Origin: Robiginitomaculum sp.
GTDB lineage: Bacteria; Pseudomonadota; Alphaproteobacteria; Caulobacterales; Maricaulaceae
DNA length: 52,344 nucleotides
Reading direction: 5' to 3'
NCBI GenBank assembly: GCA_002733495.1
Contig: NVVV01000019.1
Coordinates: forward strand, 1-52,344
Shown here one piece after another: positions 7,821 through 17,213 of the stretch. The position numbers were made by a program, and so were the translations under genes. Numbering within the stretch: position 1 is the first letter of the stretch; the number at the start of each line of letters is the position of its first letter. The notes beneath the pieces were generated by a model, which ran no database searches, was not told where the DNA came from, and worked only from the letters and a program-made list of their open reading frames with translations.

Positions 7821-10325
7821 TCAGCCACCTCCATTTTTAAGGCAAAACGCGGCGGCGCGATACAACTCTGGCAAAGCCGCGCTTTCCTCTGCGCTCAGTC
7901 CGGCTGTGGCAATCGCTTTCAGATCATCCTTGCTGATAACCCCTTGCTCACGCAGAGCAGAAATTTGCGCATCCATATTCTGATCATCAGCAATCAGGGT
8001 TTTCAGTTCCGGGTCAGATTGCAGCGCCTTTTCATTGACGATGCCGTCACCGTCTCCATCTATCGGGCCACCATCCTTGGCAGATTTTACACCTTGTTTG
8101 GATTTGGTTTGGCCAGCGCCCGATAGATTTTCGCTTCCCGCGCCATCACCGCCGATCCTTCCTGACGCGCCCGGCGTTCCATCAACCGGCCCTTGATCGA
8201 ATAGACTGCCTGTTGCACGCTTGTCGAAGATGATTTTGAGGATTGAGAGTTCCGGGGCATTGCGTGTGTCTCCAAACAGATCAGGGCCAGCTTTGGCCTT
8301 TTGCAGCTCGCCAGAGAGAAAATCAAGGTCTTGGGCAATTTTTCCCGCCGGGCGCTGGCCGGTATAATCCTCTTTTTTGAAAAACAACCGCAGGAAAAAC
8401 GCCGTTTCCTCACGCAAATCCCCGTCAAACATATCGCGTTGGCGGACAAATTCGGCCACATTGCGCGAGGATCGTCGCGCCAGTCGCACCGTATGCACCG
8501 CGTTCAGCAAATCTGGCGTCAAATCAAACCCGGCGGGCACATCGCCGCTACGCACCGCTGCCCGTAATTGCGCCCAGGCCGGGGCCGCATCCATCAAGGC
8601 CCGGCCAATGCCGCGCACCGTTTCATCCGAGGTTTCCAGCACCGCCGCAATCAGCGGCGCATCATCATAGGCAAAGGCGGCAATACTGGCCTCAAGCCGC
8701 CGCACCCCGTCCTGGCTAATCCGCCCCTTGGCATCGGTCAGGCTGGCGCGCTCATTCTCCGGCACTATGGTCTCGAACACCGCCCGCTGAAAATCGGCAT
8801 TGCGACCCAATGAGACTTCGCCGCCCCGGTGCAATTGCATAATCTCTGGGCTTAACGCCCGCGCGTCAGACAGGGCTTGTTCAGTGACGGAGAAACCCGC
8901 CGTGGATCTGGCATTGGCATCACGGGCAAAGCGCAGACGCTCCGCGCCGGGCCGCGAAGGATCAGCCACACGCACCAGCACCGGCTGATCAAAGCCGTCT
9001 GTGGGATAGTTTTTTGATTTCAAAAACGCCCGATAACGGGCTTCGCCTTCGCCAGCCTGGGCAAACACTTTGCGCAAGGCCAGCACCCGGCCATTGCCAC
9101 TTTCCACAACGCCATCACCGGCAATCACTGGCGCGCCGGTTTCGGCCTGCACCGCCTCGCCCAACAGTTCAGGTTTCAGATCGCCAGCGATAGACTGGAT
9201 TTGTGCGGCGCTCGCCGCCCGGCCACGATCACGGGGTTGCAAGGCGCTTGGAAAATCCGCATTGCGCACCAGATCATCCGTGTTGGACGCAATCAAATCA
9301 TTCAGCTCAACAATGGCAAAACTGACTTTGGTCTGCCCGCCCGCCGGATCAATGGCAATATCCTCACGAATAAAGCTGGCCTTGATGGGAGCGCCCAACT
9401 CATCCAGCTTTGCCCCCTGTGCGGCCAGATCAGCGTCCAGCACTTTGGCCGGGGCGCTCACCTCCACACCGTCCGCCATTTCGGCCACCGCCGACACAAA
9501 TGCCGCCTGACGGGCCTCAGGGCTGGCACTGGACGCCTCTGGGGGCAATACCGGCTCCGGCAGGTCTTCGGCGCTCTTGAACCCCCCTGACGCCTCTGTG
9601 CGGACTTCTGACGTCTTTGGGCGGGTTGTGCTGGCCCCCTTGCGGGCGCGTGCCGCATCCAGGCCAATCCCGCCAACACCGCGCAAGGCCGCCCCCAGCC
9701 CGCCGGATATGACGATATTCAGCAGCGCATCGCCAAACGTGCGGTCCCGGCCTTCGCGCTGACTGGCCAGAAAGCTGATCGGGGCTTCCACGGCGGCGCC
9801 GCCCAAAAGGCCTTCACGAAACCCGGCGCGGGACCGGGCGGCAAACCGGGTTAGCCCGGAAAGGGTTTTGCCGGTTTGCGCAAGTTTGGCTTCGGTCCCG
9901 ATACCGGGGATCAGGCTGACCGCAATCCCCAAGGGATCGGCAAAGCTGGCCACCAGCCCCACAGAAAGCCGGGCGGGCAATCCGGTTGAGGTATTGCGCG
10001 ATAAAATATCGGCACGCGCCAGTTCGCGCAGCTTGATCTCGCGCTTTTCCGCCGCAAAATCGGCGCTGATGGGTTTGTCAAAGCTTAAGGCCCCGTCAAT
10101 GCCGTATTTGTCAGTGGCATCCTCGGCGCTGATAATGTCCTGCTCGCCTCTAGCCAAACGACCAAGCCCCCGCAAATCGCGCCCGGCTTCACGTAATCCC
10201 AAAGCGGTCAAAGAGGTATCAATGGTCTCGCCCGCCACCGCACGCAAAGCCAGCCCGGTGGTGCTATCAAACCGCGCCTGGCTCTCGAAGAATGGATCAG
10301 AAACAGGGTCTTTGCCGAAGATCAT
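7821..10325 (-). CDS. Large internal virion protein with a DdrB/ParB-like domain
   Basis: An 834-residue protein whose ATG overlaps the stop of the upstream gene (TAATG). The N-terminal 250 residues are helical with hydrophobic Gly/Ala-rich segments (around 110-145 and 190-225), as in podovirus ejection proteins. The middle part (about residues 330-460) resembles the DdrB-like ParB-superfamily domain found in phage DarB-type and other ejected proteins: an I-V-E-L-N-D-L-I entry, R-D-R-G-R-A, then VESGNGRVLALR, the ParB-like core. The C-terminus (from about 740) holds a DGDGDGIV calcium-loop-like stretch. Gene order places it at gp16. It may be injected with DNA and act on host nucleic acid or restriction systems, which is an inference from the domain. 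Confidence 0.72.
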   Translation of the reverse strand: MIFGKDPVSDPFFESQARFDSTTGLALRAVAGETIDTSLTALGLREAGRDLRGLGRLARGEQDIISAEDATDKYGIDGALSFDKPISADFAAEKREIKLRELARADILSRNTSTGLPARLSVGLVASFADPLGIAVSLIPGIGTEAKLAQTGKTLSGLTRFAARSRAGFREGLLGGAAVEAPISFLASQREGRDRTFGDALLNIVISGGLGAALRGVGGIGLDAARARKGASTTRPKTSEVRTEASGGFKSAEDLPEPVLPPEASSASPEARQAAFVSAVAEMADGVEVSAPAKVLDADLAAQGAKLDELGAPIKASFIREDIAIDPAGGQTKVSFAIVELNDLIASNTDDLVRNADFPSALQPRDRGRAASAAQIQSIAGDLKPELLGEAVQAETGAPVIAGDGVVESGNGRVLALRKVFAQAGEGEARYRAFLKSKNYPTDGFDQPVLVRVADPSRPGAERLRFARDANARSTAGFSVTEQALSDARALSPEIMQLHRGGEVSLGRNADFQRAVFETIVPENERASLTDAKGRISQDGVRRLEASIAAFAYDDAPLIAAVLETSDETVRGIGRALMDAAPAWAQLRAAVRSGDVPAGFDLTPDLLNAVHTVRLARRSSRNVAEFVRQRDMFDGDLREETAFFLRLFFKKEDYTGQRPAGKIAQDLDFLSGELQKAKAGPDLFGDTRNAPELSILKIIFDKRATGSLFDQGPVDGTPGASGRIGGDGAGSENLSGAGQTKSKQGVKSAKDGGPIDGDGDGIVNEKALQSDPELKTLIADDQNMDAQISALREQGVISKDDLKAIATAGLSAEESAALPELYRAAAFCLKNGGG

Positions 10326-12580
10326 TACTGAGCCTCGCCAAGCAGTTTTTTAACATTCTTTTTGCGCAGAATTGCCGCCGGCGCATCAAATACAGTCCGA
10401 CCTATTTCTTCTAACTGCACCCAGCTTAATTTGATTGCTGCGCCATTGGCACCACGCACCGGCACCGGCACGCCGTCTGGCGTGACGATCAGCATCAGGC
10501 CGCTTTCATCCTCAGAAGTTTTCCATACACCATCGGCCTCAATCCCGTCTTGGGTAAATGCGGTACGTTTCTTGGCGGAAAGACGCGGATCAATCCCTAA
10601 AAATGCGGCCAGCAAAAGCCGCTCGGCTTTGCGGTCAGGATTGGCCAGGGCTTCAAGACTGGCCCGGGCACCAACCGCAATGACGTTACCCAGAGGAATT
10701 TCCTGATTGGCCTCTTGCGGGATCAAAGTGCCCGAACCACGCACAGCGCCGGGATCACGCACCGTTATCGTTTCATTGGCAATGCCCGCCGGAATGCGAT
10801 AACCATCGGCAAAACTGTATTGATTGTTAAAAGCCAGCGCCGCCGCCTTGGCCGCATTTTTTGCGCTTAACCCATCGCGGACGACTTTCTGACGGGCCAA
10901 AGTGTTCACGACATTACGCGCCAGAACTGATAATTCTAGCCCGGTGTCGTCATACGCAAAAGTTTCCGTCAACGGAGCGATAGCATCAATCACGGCCTCA
11001 TCAACATCCTTGTCAGTGGCTTTGTCGATCAGCTTGTTAATGACATCCCTGTCGTCGATGGCCCGCGCCAGTTCGGTTTGGGCCACATTATTACCTTCCA
11101 GCATAACCAGGCCTTGCGCATCCTCCGGCAAACCAGCATCAATCAATTCCTTTATGACTTTGGACTGAAACTCACCATAGACTTGCGTGCTGTTGATCGC
11201 ATCACGAATGGCAATGCCGCGCCCATCATTATCTAGTGCAGCAATTTGCGTCACAATGTCTTTGGCCTGACCGGCCCGCAAAACCTTTTGTTTGGCCAGA
11301 GGTATGCCCAATGATCGTTGCGCCGCCAGCTCTGTACGGATCAAATCTTGTTGTGCACCGGCCACATCGCCCTCATCTTCGCCGATCTGGGCCAACGCAC
11401 TCTGCGCCGCACGCACCTGCGGATCATTTTGCACATAGCCAACAGGGTCTTTATTGCGGGCGGTGAGATGCTGCTCGGCCCGTTTTCGTGCCGCTTCAAA
11501 CGTATCGGCTTTTGCCGCAAATCCAGGCGTACCGGGTTCAGGGCGCAAATCAGCCAGACGACCGGCGATTTCACCGCCACTTAACTGCCCAAAATCGGCG
11601 CTACTCTCAAAAGCTTTCAAGGCGGCTTTACGCTTGGCCGTGAACCGCGCCGCCCCTTGCGGGTTTTGCAATTCCATATATCGGGCCAGGTTGAAACCAT
11701 CAACGCCAAGGCCATTGGCGGCAATACTGGCCAATTCATCATCGGCCAATGAGGAAAGCGTGATAAGATCCATTACATCACGTTTGTCCTGAGCCGCCTT
11801 GGCTTCTCTGGCGGCGGCTTTGTTTTGTGCTTCGGTCTGGAGCGCGCGGCGCGCTAGCTCATTATCAACCGCCCCCAGCGCCTTGGCCTTTTGCGCGGCG
11901 CTCAACACATCATCCAGGGAGCCGCTGGCAAGTTCAGCCCGCAAACTGGTTGGGGCATTATCCAGCATCCCGTCCACATAGGCCGAGCCGTATTTTTGCC
12001 TGGCTTCCTTTTTGACCTTTGCCTGCAAATCAGGTGGCGCACCCGCCGCCACCAAATCAAGATCACCAAGCGCATCCCTCAAGTTTGACGGGTTTACCAA
12101 CAGGGACTTGCTTTGTCCTTCAATAGCCACACCGATATTGGTCAATGAGAACTCACGACGCCTTGCCCTTTCGCCATCACGCGCCTGCGCAGAAAAGCCT
12201 TCACCAAAAGCAATCAGCCGGGCTTGCAAGGCCTGGCGTTGCCGTTCCGGCGCGCCCTTAACGAGGGTCTCGGCTTCATTTTGAAAATTGGTATAGGCGG
12301 CATCGGCAAAACCGGGATCTGCGCCATTATACCCGTCTAGCCCCTCTTGCAGAGCCGTGCCCTGGTTGAGGCGAAAATCAGATAAATCCTGAGCAACCTT
12401 CAAGGCATCCGCAGCATCAGTTTCTTGGCGCTGGCGGGATTTGCGAAAATTATCAATCTCGATCAGCCTTTGCCCAAAAGCCTCAATACCCAGATCACCG
12501 GCGGGCGCAATCGCGCCGCCGCTACCCCGGCTTTGCGGCCCGCGCACCCCTTGTGATCCTGCATCCAGTCTTATCGGCAT
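10325..12580 (-). CDS. Internal virion protein, gp15-like position
   Basis: A 751-residue, strongly helical, Ala/Gln/Lys/Asp-rich protein, starting at an ATG with a GGAGG Shine-Dalgarno. The N-terminus is Gly-rich and flexible (residues 1-30) and is followed by long amphipathic helices (about 35-330) with coiled-coil character. No membrane segment is visible. It lies between the gp14-like and gp16-like genes exactly as T7 gp15 does, so a role in the internal core or ejection tunnel is likely. Homology to gp15 itself cannot be shown by eye. Confidence 0.7.
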   Translation of the reverse strand: MPIRLDAGSQGVRGPQSRGSGGAIAPAGDLGIEAFGQRLIEIDNFRKSRQRQETDAADALKVAQDLSDFRLNQGTALQEGLDGYNGADPGFADAAYTNFQNEAETLVKGAPERQRQALQARLIAFGEGFSAQARDGERARRREFSLTNIGVAIEGQSKSLLVNPSNLRDALGDLDLVAAGAPPDLQAKVKKEARQKYGSAYVDGMLDNAPTSLRAELASGSLDDVLSAAQKAKALGAVDNELARRALQTEAQNKAAAREAKAAQDKRDVMDLITLSSLADDELASIAANGLGVDGFNLARYMELQNPQGAARFTAKRKAALKAFESSADFGQLSGGEIAGRLADLRPEPGTPGFAAKADTFEAARKRAEQHLTARNKDPVGYVQNDPQVRAAQSALAQIGEDEGDVAGAQQDLIRTELAAQRSLGIPLAKQKVLRAGQAKDIVTQIAALDNDGRGIAIRDAINSTQVYGEFQSKVIKELIDAGLPEDAQGLVMLEGNNVAQTELARAIDDRDVINKLIDKATDKDVDEAVIDAIAPLTETFAYDDTGLELSVLARNVVNTLARQKVVRDGLSAKNAAKAAALAFNNQYSFADGYRIPAGIANETITVRDPGAVRGSGTLIPQEANQEIPLGNVIAVGARASLEALANPDRKAERLLLAAFLGIDPRLSAKKRTAFTQDGIEADGVWKTSEDESGLMLIVTPDGVPVPVRGANGAAIKLSWVQLEEIGRTVFDAPAAILRKKNVKKLLGEAQ

Positions 12581-12581
12581 A

Positions 12582-13004
12582 TCATCCTCCGCCGCCCGCC
12601 GCCGCCGCCCGCGCCGCCGCAGTCAAAATTGTACCCGCAGCCGCAAAACCACCCGCAATCGCACCATCAACACCACGCCGTTTGGCTGATCGCCCTTGCT
12701 GGCGCAGACTGGTCGCCCGCCGCTCGCCCTCATAAATGGAAACTTGCGCATTAAATTCCGCATCAGCGGCCAATTGCCCAATCACGTCCAGCGCTGATCC
12801 TGAAATGCCAAATCCCGAAGCACCGGCCCGCGCCGTGGCCGCGCCCACGTCTTTTGCACCGCGCGTTCGGGCAATACTGGCCGCCACCGCCGCTTCGGCT
12901 CGTGTGGTCTGCGCATCGGCAAAAAATTGCTGCTTGGCCGCCCGCCCGGCTTGCAGTTTCCGAAACCCACCAAAGGCTTGCCCCGCCGCTTTAATCGCGC
13001 TCAT
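12582..13004 (-). CDS. Internal virion protein, gp14-like
   Basis: A 140-residue protein beginning with an ATGA overlap with the upstream gene. It is Ala/Gly/Arg-rich and helical (residues 1-105, with FRKLQAGRAAKQQFFADAQ typical of small podovirus internal proteins). It ends in a hydrophobic Ala/Gly segment (about 112-140, ending AAAAGGGG) that could insert into a membrane. T7 gp14 is of similar kind and forms the outer-membrane pore during ejection. Position after gp12- and gp13-like genes supports this. Confidence 0.7.
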   Translation of the reverse strand: MSAIKAAGQAFGGFRKLQAGRAAKQQFFADAQTTRAEAAVAASIARTRGAKDVGAATARAGASGFGISGSALDVIGQLAADAEFNAQVSIYEGERRATSLRQQGRSAKRRGVDGAIAGGFAAAGTILTAAARAAAAGGGG

Positions 13005-13438
13005 GAGCTTGATCCGATCCTGGCATAGCCAATATGATCGGCACCATCGGGGCCATAATTGCGCATCAGGCCTTCACGTTCAAACCCCAGCCATTCCAGA
13101 AATTTTTGCGCTTTTGGCTCACTGGCCAGCGCCGTCGCTTCAATGCGCGGCGTATCTGCGTAGGCGGCAAGACAGGCCTTGACCGCCCGGCAAATGTTCT
13201 GCCAGCCATAGCGCGGCACCTTGCCGACAATCAGCCAGGCCGTCATACGCCCTTCCCACATGGGGAAAATGCCACCAATCAGCACCACGTCATCGCCATG
13301 CCAACAACTAAATGCCGTGCCATCGGGGTCGCCGCCCGCCATCAGCGATTTTAATTCTTCGGTCAGCTCCCCCATGCACGGCGTCACTTCCTGCATCAGG
13401 GCCGCGTCGCCGGGCACATAGGGACGCACATCAATCAT
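13001..13438 (-). CDS. GNAT-like protein at the gp13 position of the tail module
   Basis: A 145-residue protein. The start at 13438 (MIDVRPYVPGDAALMQEV) overlaps the stop of the tail tube B gene by 8 nt; longer in-frame starts would lie deep in that gene. The fold pattern is that of GNAT acyltransferases: an N-terminal I-D-V-R-P strand, a central W-E-G-R-M-T-A-W-L-I-V strand, and a C-terminal AQKFLEWLGFEREGLMRNYG typical of the acetyl-CoA-side helix and strand. The T7 gp13 family has been linked to the same fold, and the order gp12-gp13-gp14 is kept. It may be a virion assembly protein or a true enzyme. Confidence 0.7.
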   Translation of the reverse strand: MIDVRPYVPGDAALMQEVTPCMGELTEELKSLMAGGDPDGTAFSCWHGDDVVLIGGIFPMWEGRMTAWLIVGKVPRYGWQNICRAVKACLAAYADTPRIEATALASEPKAQKFLEWLGFEREGLMRNYGPDGADHIGYARIGSSS

Positions 13439-15926
13439 TGACTGTCGCCTTGTAATTGAAACCCAACACCGTGCAGGGCAGGGCATCATCATTGATGATT
13501 TCCGGGCGCGATTGCTCATCCCAATTGCCGGGATAATCAATTTCAATGGCTTCACGCTTTGGTGTTGGTGGCCGCCCAAGAATATCATCCCGCGTCCGGG
13601 TCATGAGAGGGACGGAAAGATCGTGCTTGGCATCGCGTATTCTCCCGCCCAGAGCGTCCTTGACAATAACCGTCATGGCGTCAATACGCTTGATCGCCCC
13701 GCGCGCCGACCCAAGGTTTGACACCCCTTCCATCGGCAGCGCCCGGATCAGGCTTTGATAAGCCAAGCCTATCCAGCCCCGCACAGACGGATCGGATAGG
13801 GTGATGCTGCCGCCGCTCACCACAACCGGATCAATTTGTGCGCCATCAACAAGGCCGGTTACGGTCTCCCCCTCCAGCCAGTCAAGATTATTGATCACGG
13901 TGGATGCAAAACCCCATTGGCTCAGGGCCACCCCAAAAACGGCGGCGGGGACGTCTGATAAAAACTCAACACTGGCCACAGTTGCACCTGAAGATGCTGT
14001 GATTTTGACCCGCACGGGGCCAGGGACATCATTGCTCCGTTCCGGGCGATTTACCTGGCGCAAATGGACTTCCTTGCCGATGGCGGCGGCACCAAACGGA
14101 CTATGGCCCGTCGCCGTTAATGTGCCAGTGTCACCCGGTGCAGAATTACCGGGAACGCCCAGCGTCATGGTTTTGGCCTTATCGGCGTTCCAGCCATCAA
14201 AAAACCCGGCACTGTCCACCAGGCAGGCCAGATCAGGCGTCATAAAATCATTATCAAAAGGCCGCGTCATGCGCTCTATGCTGCGGGTCTCTACGCCATT
14301 GATTGTGCGCTTGATCAGCGCCCATAATTCATCCCGGCCAGAGGGACCAAAAACTGTTGAAATACTTTCAACAACGGGCGGACCACCTTCAAACTGACCG
14401 CCAATGGTATGGCGCGCCCAGGCGACCACGCCCTGTTTTATATTGCGGGTAACAGATTTCAGCCCCCCATCAGCATTAAGGCCCCAAAGCACAAAATCCG
14501 GCAATTCTGCCCAGACAAGATCGACAAAGGGTGAAGCGCCCATATGCTCGGCCAAAACCGTTAAATCATTGCGCTCGCCATTATCAAACTGCATTTCCAA
14601 TACCCGCCGACCATCGCGATTGGCGTACAAAATCGCATCCGTCAGCCGGGCCGGGCGGCAGAATGGCGATACACCGGGCGACAGGGCAGAATTGGCCGAA
14701 GCCCCCGCCGGGGTAATCGGCTCGTCTAGGCTTGGGCCGGAAACACGCTTTACATCGCCGGTTGTGCCAAGATAGAGCTGGTCGCGACTGATCGCCCAGA
14801 CAATCGGCTCGACCTCACCATCCGCAAGTGTACGCGTGACCGCATCTTCATCGGTGATCAGGCCCGTACCAAGGCCCGGTTTGTAATTCGCCCCGTCCAG
14901 GTCAAAATCCCCGACAACCGACATGCTAAGCGTATCAGGGCGGCTGGCCGTGCCATATAATCCCATGCGTTCCTGATGCACCGCGCCGCACCGTGGATGC
15001 CCGCGATAATCAGAAAAAGCACCTTCGGACCAGTATTTGGTGGCGGCGCTGACCGGCAGGCGCACCAGCACATCACCTAAGGCGTTTTGCGCATCAATGA
15101 CGGAGGTGATTTTGACCACCCCCGCGCCATCATGGATAAACTCCCAATCCATGGCCCCATCACTTTCAGTGCCTTCATCATGGATTGGCGAGTTGGTGCC
15201 TGATGATCCCGTTGATCCAGCTTTATAAACACGCCCGGCATTTACCACCAGATCGCCTAGTGTGTAGGCTTCTTTTTGCAGCCATTTATTATAAGGCGGC
15301 GAGCCCCGGTTTTGCCGAACCCGGATCAAGGCGCCAACATGTTTGGGATCAAAAAAAGCACCAGAGGTTTGCAAACTTATACCCGTGCCAACATCAGCCC
15401 CCGGCGTCATATTGACTTTTGCCTCACTCTCTGGCCGCCATGGCCCTTCACGATATTCATAATCGCCAAACACCCAATTATCATCGGCAAGGCGTTTCAA
15501 ACGCTTGGTCTGAATTGCGCTGGATGTGTTGGCCATAAACAACACATCACCAACTTGCCAGAAGCGTATCCCGGCCAGATCATTTTCGGTAAACGGCGTG
15601 ACAACTTCATAAGGCGCACCGCCAGACTGGATCAGGGTTTGGGTCGCCACATCCCAAAAGCGGATATAAAACTCACCAAACTCCAGCATCAATTGATCGA
15701 AGCTTGATTTTTTGAAGCGGATCAACTGGCCTTTTTTTGTCGGGGTTCTTGACCTTCCAAGATAGGCAAAGCCAGGGCGGCGATACGCACCGCCTATGAC
15801 ACGCACCACATAGTTTTCAATCCATTCAGCGGATGAGTACCACCGTTCAAGATCAGAACGCGCATAGGCCGCACTACTGATTTCACCGCCGGTAAAGTTT
15901 GTTTGTATTATTTTTGCACGGGCCAT
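13431..15926 (-). CDS. Tail tubular protein B (T7 gp12-like, nozzle)
   Basis: An 831-residue protein. The ATG at 15926 is chosen because GAGGG lies 5 nt before it; the longer in-frame start at 15941 is a TTG. The N-terminus contains TNFTGGEISSAAYARSDLER followed by GGAYRRPGF, a hallmark of podovirus tail tube B / nozzle proteins, in which this region contacts the tail tube A ring. The rest is beta-rich and forms the distal tail tube. The gene overlaps its downstream neighbour and starts two bases after the tail tube A stop, so the tail genes are translationally coupled. Confidence 0.88.
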   Translation of the reverse strand: MARAKIIQTNFTGGEISSAAYARSDLERWYSSAEWIENYVVRVIGGAYRRPGFAYLGRSRTPTKKGQLIRFKKSSFDQLMLEFGEFYIRFWDVATQTLIQSGGAPYEVVTPFTENDLAGIRFWQVGDVLFMANTSSAIQTKRLKRLADDNWVFGDYEYREGPWRPESEAKVNMTPGADVGTGISLQTSGAFFDPKHVGALIRVRQNRGSPPYNKWLQKEAYTLGDLVVNAGRVYKAGSTGSSGTNSPIHDEGTESDGAMDWEFIHDGAGVVKITSVIDAQNALGDVLVRLPVSAATKYWSEGAFSDYRGHPRCGAVHQERMGLYGTASRPDTLSMSVVGDFDLDGANYKPGLGTGLITDEDAVTRTLADGEVEPIVWAISRDQLYLGTTGDVKRVSGPSLDEPITPAGASANSALSPGVSPFCRPARLTDAILYANRDGRRVLEMQFDNGERNDLTVLAEHMGASPFVDLVWAELPDFVLWGLNADGGLKSVTRNIKQGVVAWARHTIGGQFEGGPPVVESISTVFGPSGRDELWALIKRTINGVETRSIERMTRPFDNDFMTPDLACLVDSAGFFDGWNADKAKTMTLGVPGNSAPGDTGTLTATGHSPFGAAAIGKEVHLRQVNRPERSNDVPGPVRVKITASSGATVASVEFLSDVPAAVFGVALSQWGFASTVINNLDWLEGETVTGLVDGAQIDPVVVSGGSITLSDPSVRGWIGLAYQSLIRALPMEGVSNLGSARGAIKRIDAMTVIVKDALGGRIRDAKHDLSVPLMTRTRDDILGRPPTPKREAIEIDYPGNWDEQSRPEIINDDALPCTVLGFNYKATVND

Positions 15927-15928
15927 GG

Positions 15929-16534
15929 CTACCCTCGCCAATGCGGCGTATCAGCAGCATCTTCAACCGGCACACCATGGCGGGCCAAATTTAGATTTGA
16001 GCCAAGCACAGCGCCGCGCGCGGCCTCAAAGTTGTCGACCAACACCGCCGTGCGCAGCTCTTTCTTGAACAATAGCGTCAGCTCTTTTTTGGCGCTGACA
16101 GATGCCTTGAGCGGCATGGCGATAATCATTGCCAGGCGTAGCGCCACCAGTTCGGCCAGCAACGGCCCGGCTTCGGCAACGCCTATCAGCCGGTTAAACT
16201 GGATTTTCAGGGGCGCGCCCACATTAGTCAGGATATGGCGGCCTTCATATTCATAAACATCTGCGTCCACATAGGCCAGATAAACCAAATCTGATGGAAC
16301 GGGATAGGACAGGGAATATCCGTACTCTGGCGCTGGCGTCTGGGCGGCAAGGCTGGCGCGGGTTTTGGCATCACTCCAGCCTTGTAGTTTCAAAACGTAT
16401 TCCAGGGCACGGTCCATGAAAGCCGCAACCAGAATTTCGGCTTTGCCTTTGGGATCGTCAAAATCCATATCCCCTATGGGCAGATTTCCCAAATGAGCCA
16501 AAGCTGAATTAGCAACATCTATGCGCGCCGCCAT
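15929..16534 (-). CDS. Tail tubular protein A (T7 gp11-like, gatekeeper)
   Basis: A 201-residue protein, the usual size for the family. Features seen are an N-terminal helix (VANSALAHLGNLPI), the central WSDAKTRASL and YPVPSDLVYLAYVD segment, and a C-terminal helical part. This pattern is typical of podovirus tail tube A / adaptor proteins that form the dodecameric ring below the portal. It directly precedes the gp12-like gene, as in T7. High confidence from family pattern plus order. Confidence 0.87.
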   Translation of the reverse strand: MAARIDVANSALAHLGNLPIGDMDFDDPKGKAEILVAAFMDRALEYVLKLQGWSDAKTRASLAAQTPAPEYGYSLSYPVPSDLVYLAYVDADVYEYEGRHILTNVGAPLKIQFNRLIGVAEAGPLLAELVALRLAMIIAMPLKASVSAKKELTLLFKKELRTAVLVDNFEAARGAVLGSNLNLARHGVPVEDAADTPHWRG

Positions 16535-16556
16535 GGAAGCCTCATCTTAAATAAAG

Positions 16557-16611
16557 GTGCCGGGCAAAGTGTGCGTGTACTGAACGCGGAGGAAACACTT
16601 ATACCCGGCAC
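16557..16611. terminator. Long inverted repeat between head and tail genes
   Basis: Arms GTGCCGGGCAAAGTGT (16557-16572) and ACACTTATACCCGGCAC (16595-16611) pair over about 14 bp with a small bulge. On the minus strand the hairpin is followed by CTTTATTT. It lies in the 116-bp gap between the head protein gene (16651-17151) and the tail tube A gene. It could be a partial terminator or an RNA-processing site that sets head and tail expression levels. Confidence 0.55.
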
Positions 16612-16650
16612 GGATCGTCGATTGATCTAGCTGGTTTGGAGCTGCTCGGA

Positions 16651-17151
16651 CTAATCGACAACAAAGAACGCCTCAAGGGCGAAGATTGTGGCACCACCAG
16701 CCGTGGCCGCGCCGCCTGTGGTCAGGATCAATGTCAGGTCTTTACGCGGATCCTCGGTAAGGCCAAGAACTTCCCAAAGGGCTGATCCAATTTTGTCTAT
16801 GGTTGGCGCGACAATCAGATCGGTATTGCCCGCAGATGAAACATCCACAGCACTGGCCAGCGCCGCCGTTTTTCCGCTCAGTGAAATACTGGCGTCATCC
16901 TTGAAGCCAATATCCAGCGTTACCCCAGCACCGGCGGCCCCAAAAAACAGTTTGGAAAGGCGCAGCAAATTGGCCGAACTGGGGATTTTCGCAAACGCGA
17001 TTGTTGAGGCGACATTGGCCGCCGTGGCCATAGATACACGATCTGAAATAATGCGGGCGCGGCCACGGTAATTTGAGGACACCACGTCTTTTTGCGGAAT
17101 GTTATTGACCAGAGCGAGGATTTTATCCCCGTATAAACTTTGAAGAGCCAT
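16651..17151 (-). CDS. Small head structural or decoration protein
   Basis: A 166-residue product with a clear AGGAG Shine-Dalgarno at 6 nt. It is small-residue rich (A, S, G, T, V) with alternating beta-type strands, and it lacks membrane segments. It lies 62 bp after the major capsid gene and before the tail tube A gene, the position of head decoration or minor head proteins. I do not recognise a specific family, so the role is inferred from place and composition. Confidence 0.6.
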   Translation of the reverse strand: MALQSLYGDKILALVNNIPQKDVVSSNYRGRARIISDRVSMATAANVASTIAFAKIPSSANLLRLSKLFFGAAGAGVTLDIGFKDDASISLSGKTAALASAVDVSSAGNTDLIVAPTIDKIGSALWEVLGLTEDPRKDLTLILTTGGAATAGGATIFALEAFFVVD

Positions 17152-17213
17152 GATTTTCTCCTATGGCTAATGGTAGGCGCGCTTCGGTGTGGCAAATGCC
17201 ACACCGAATGGGC

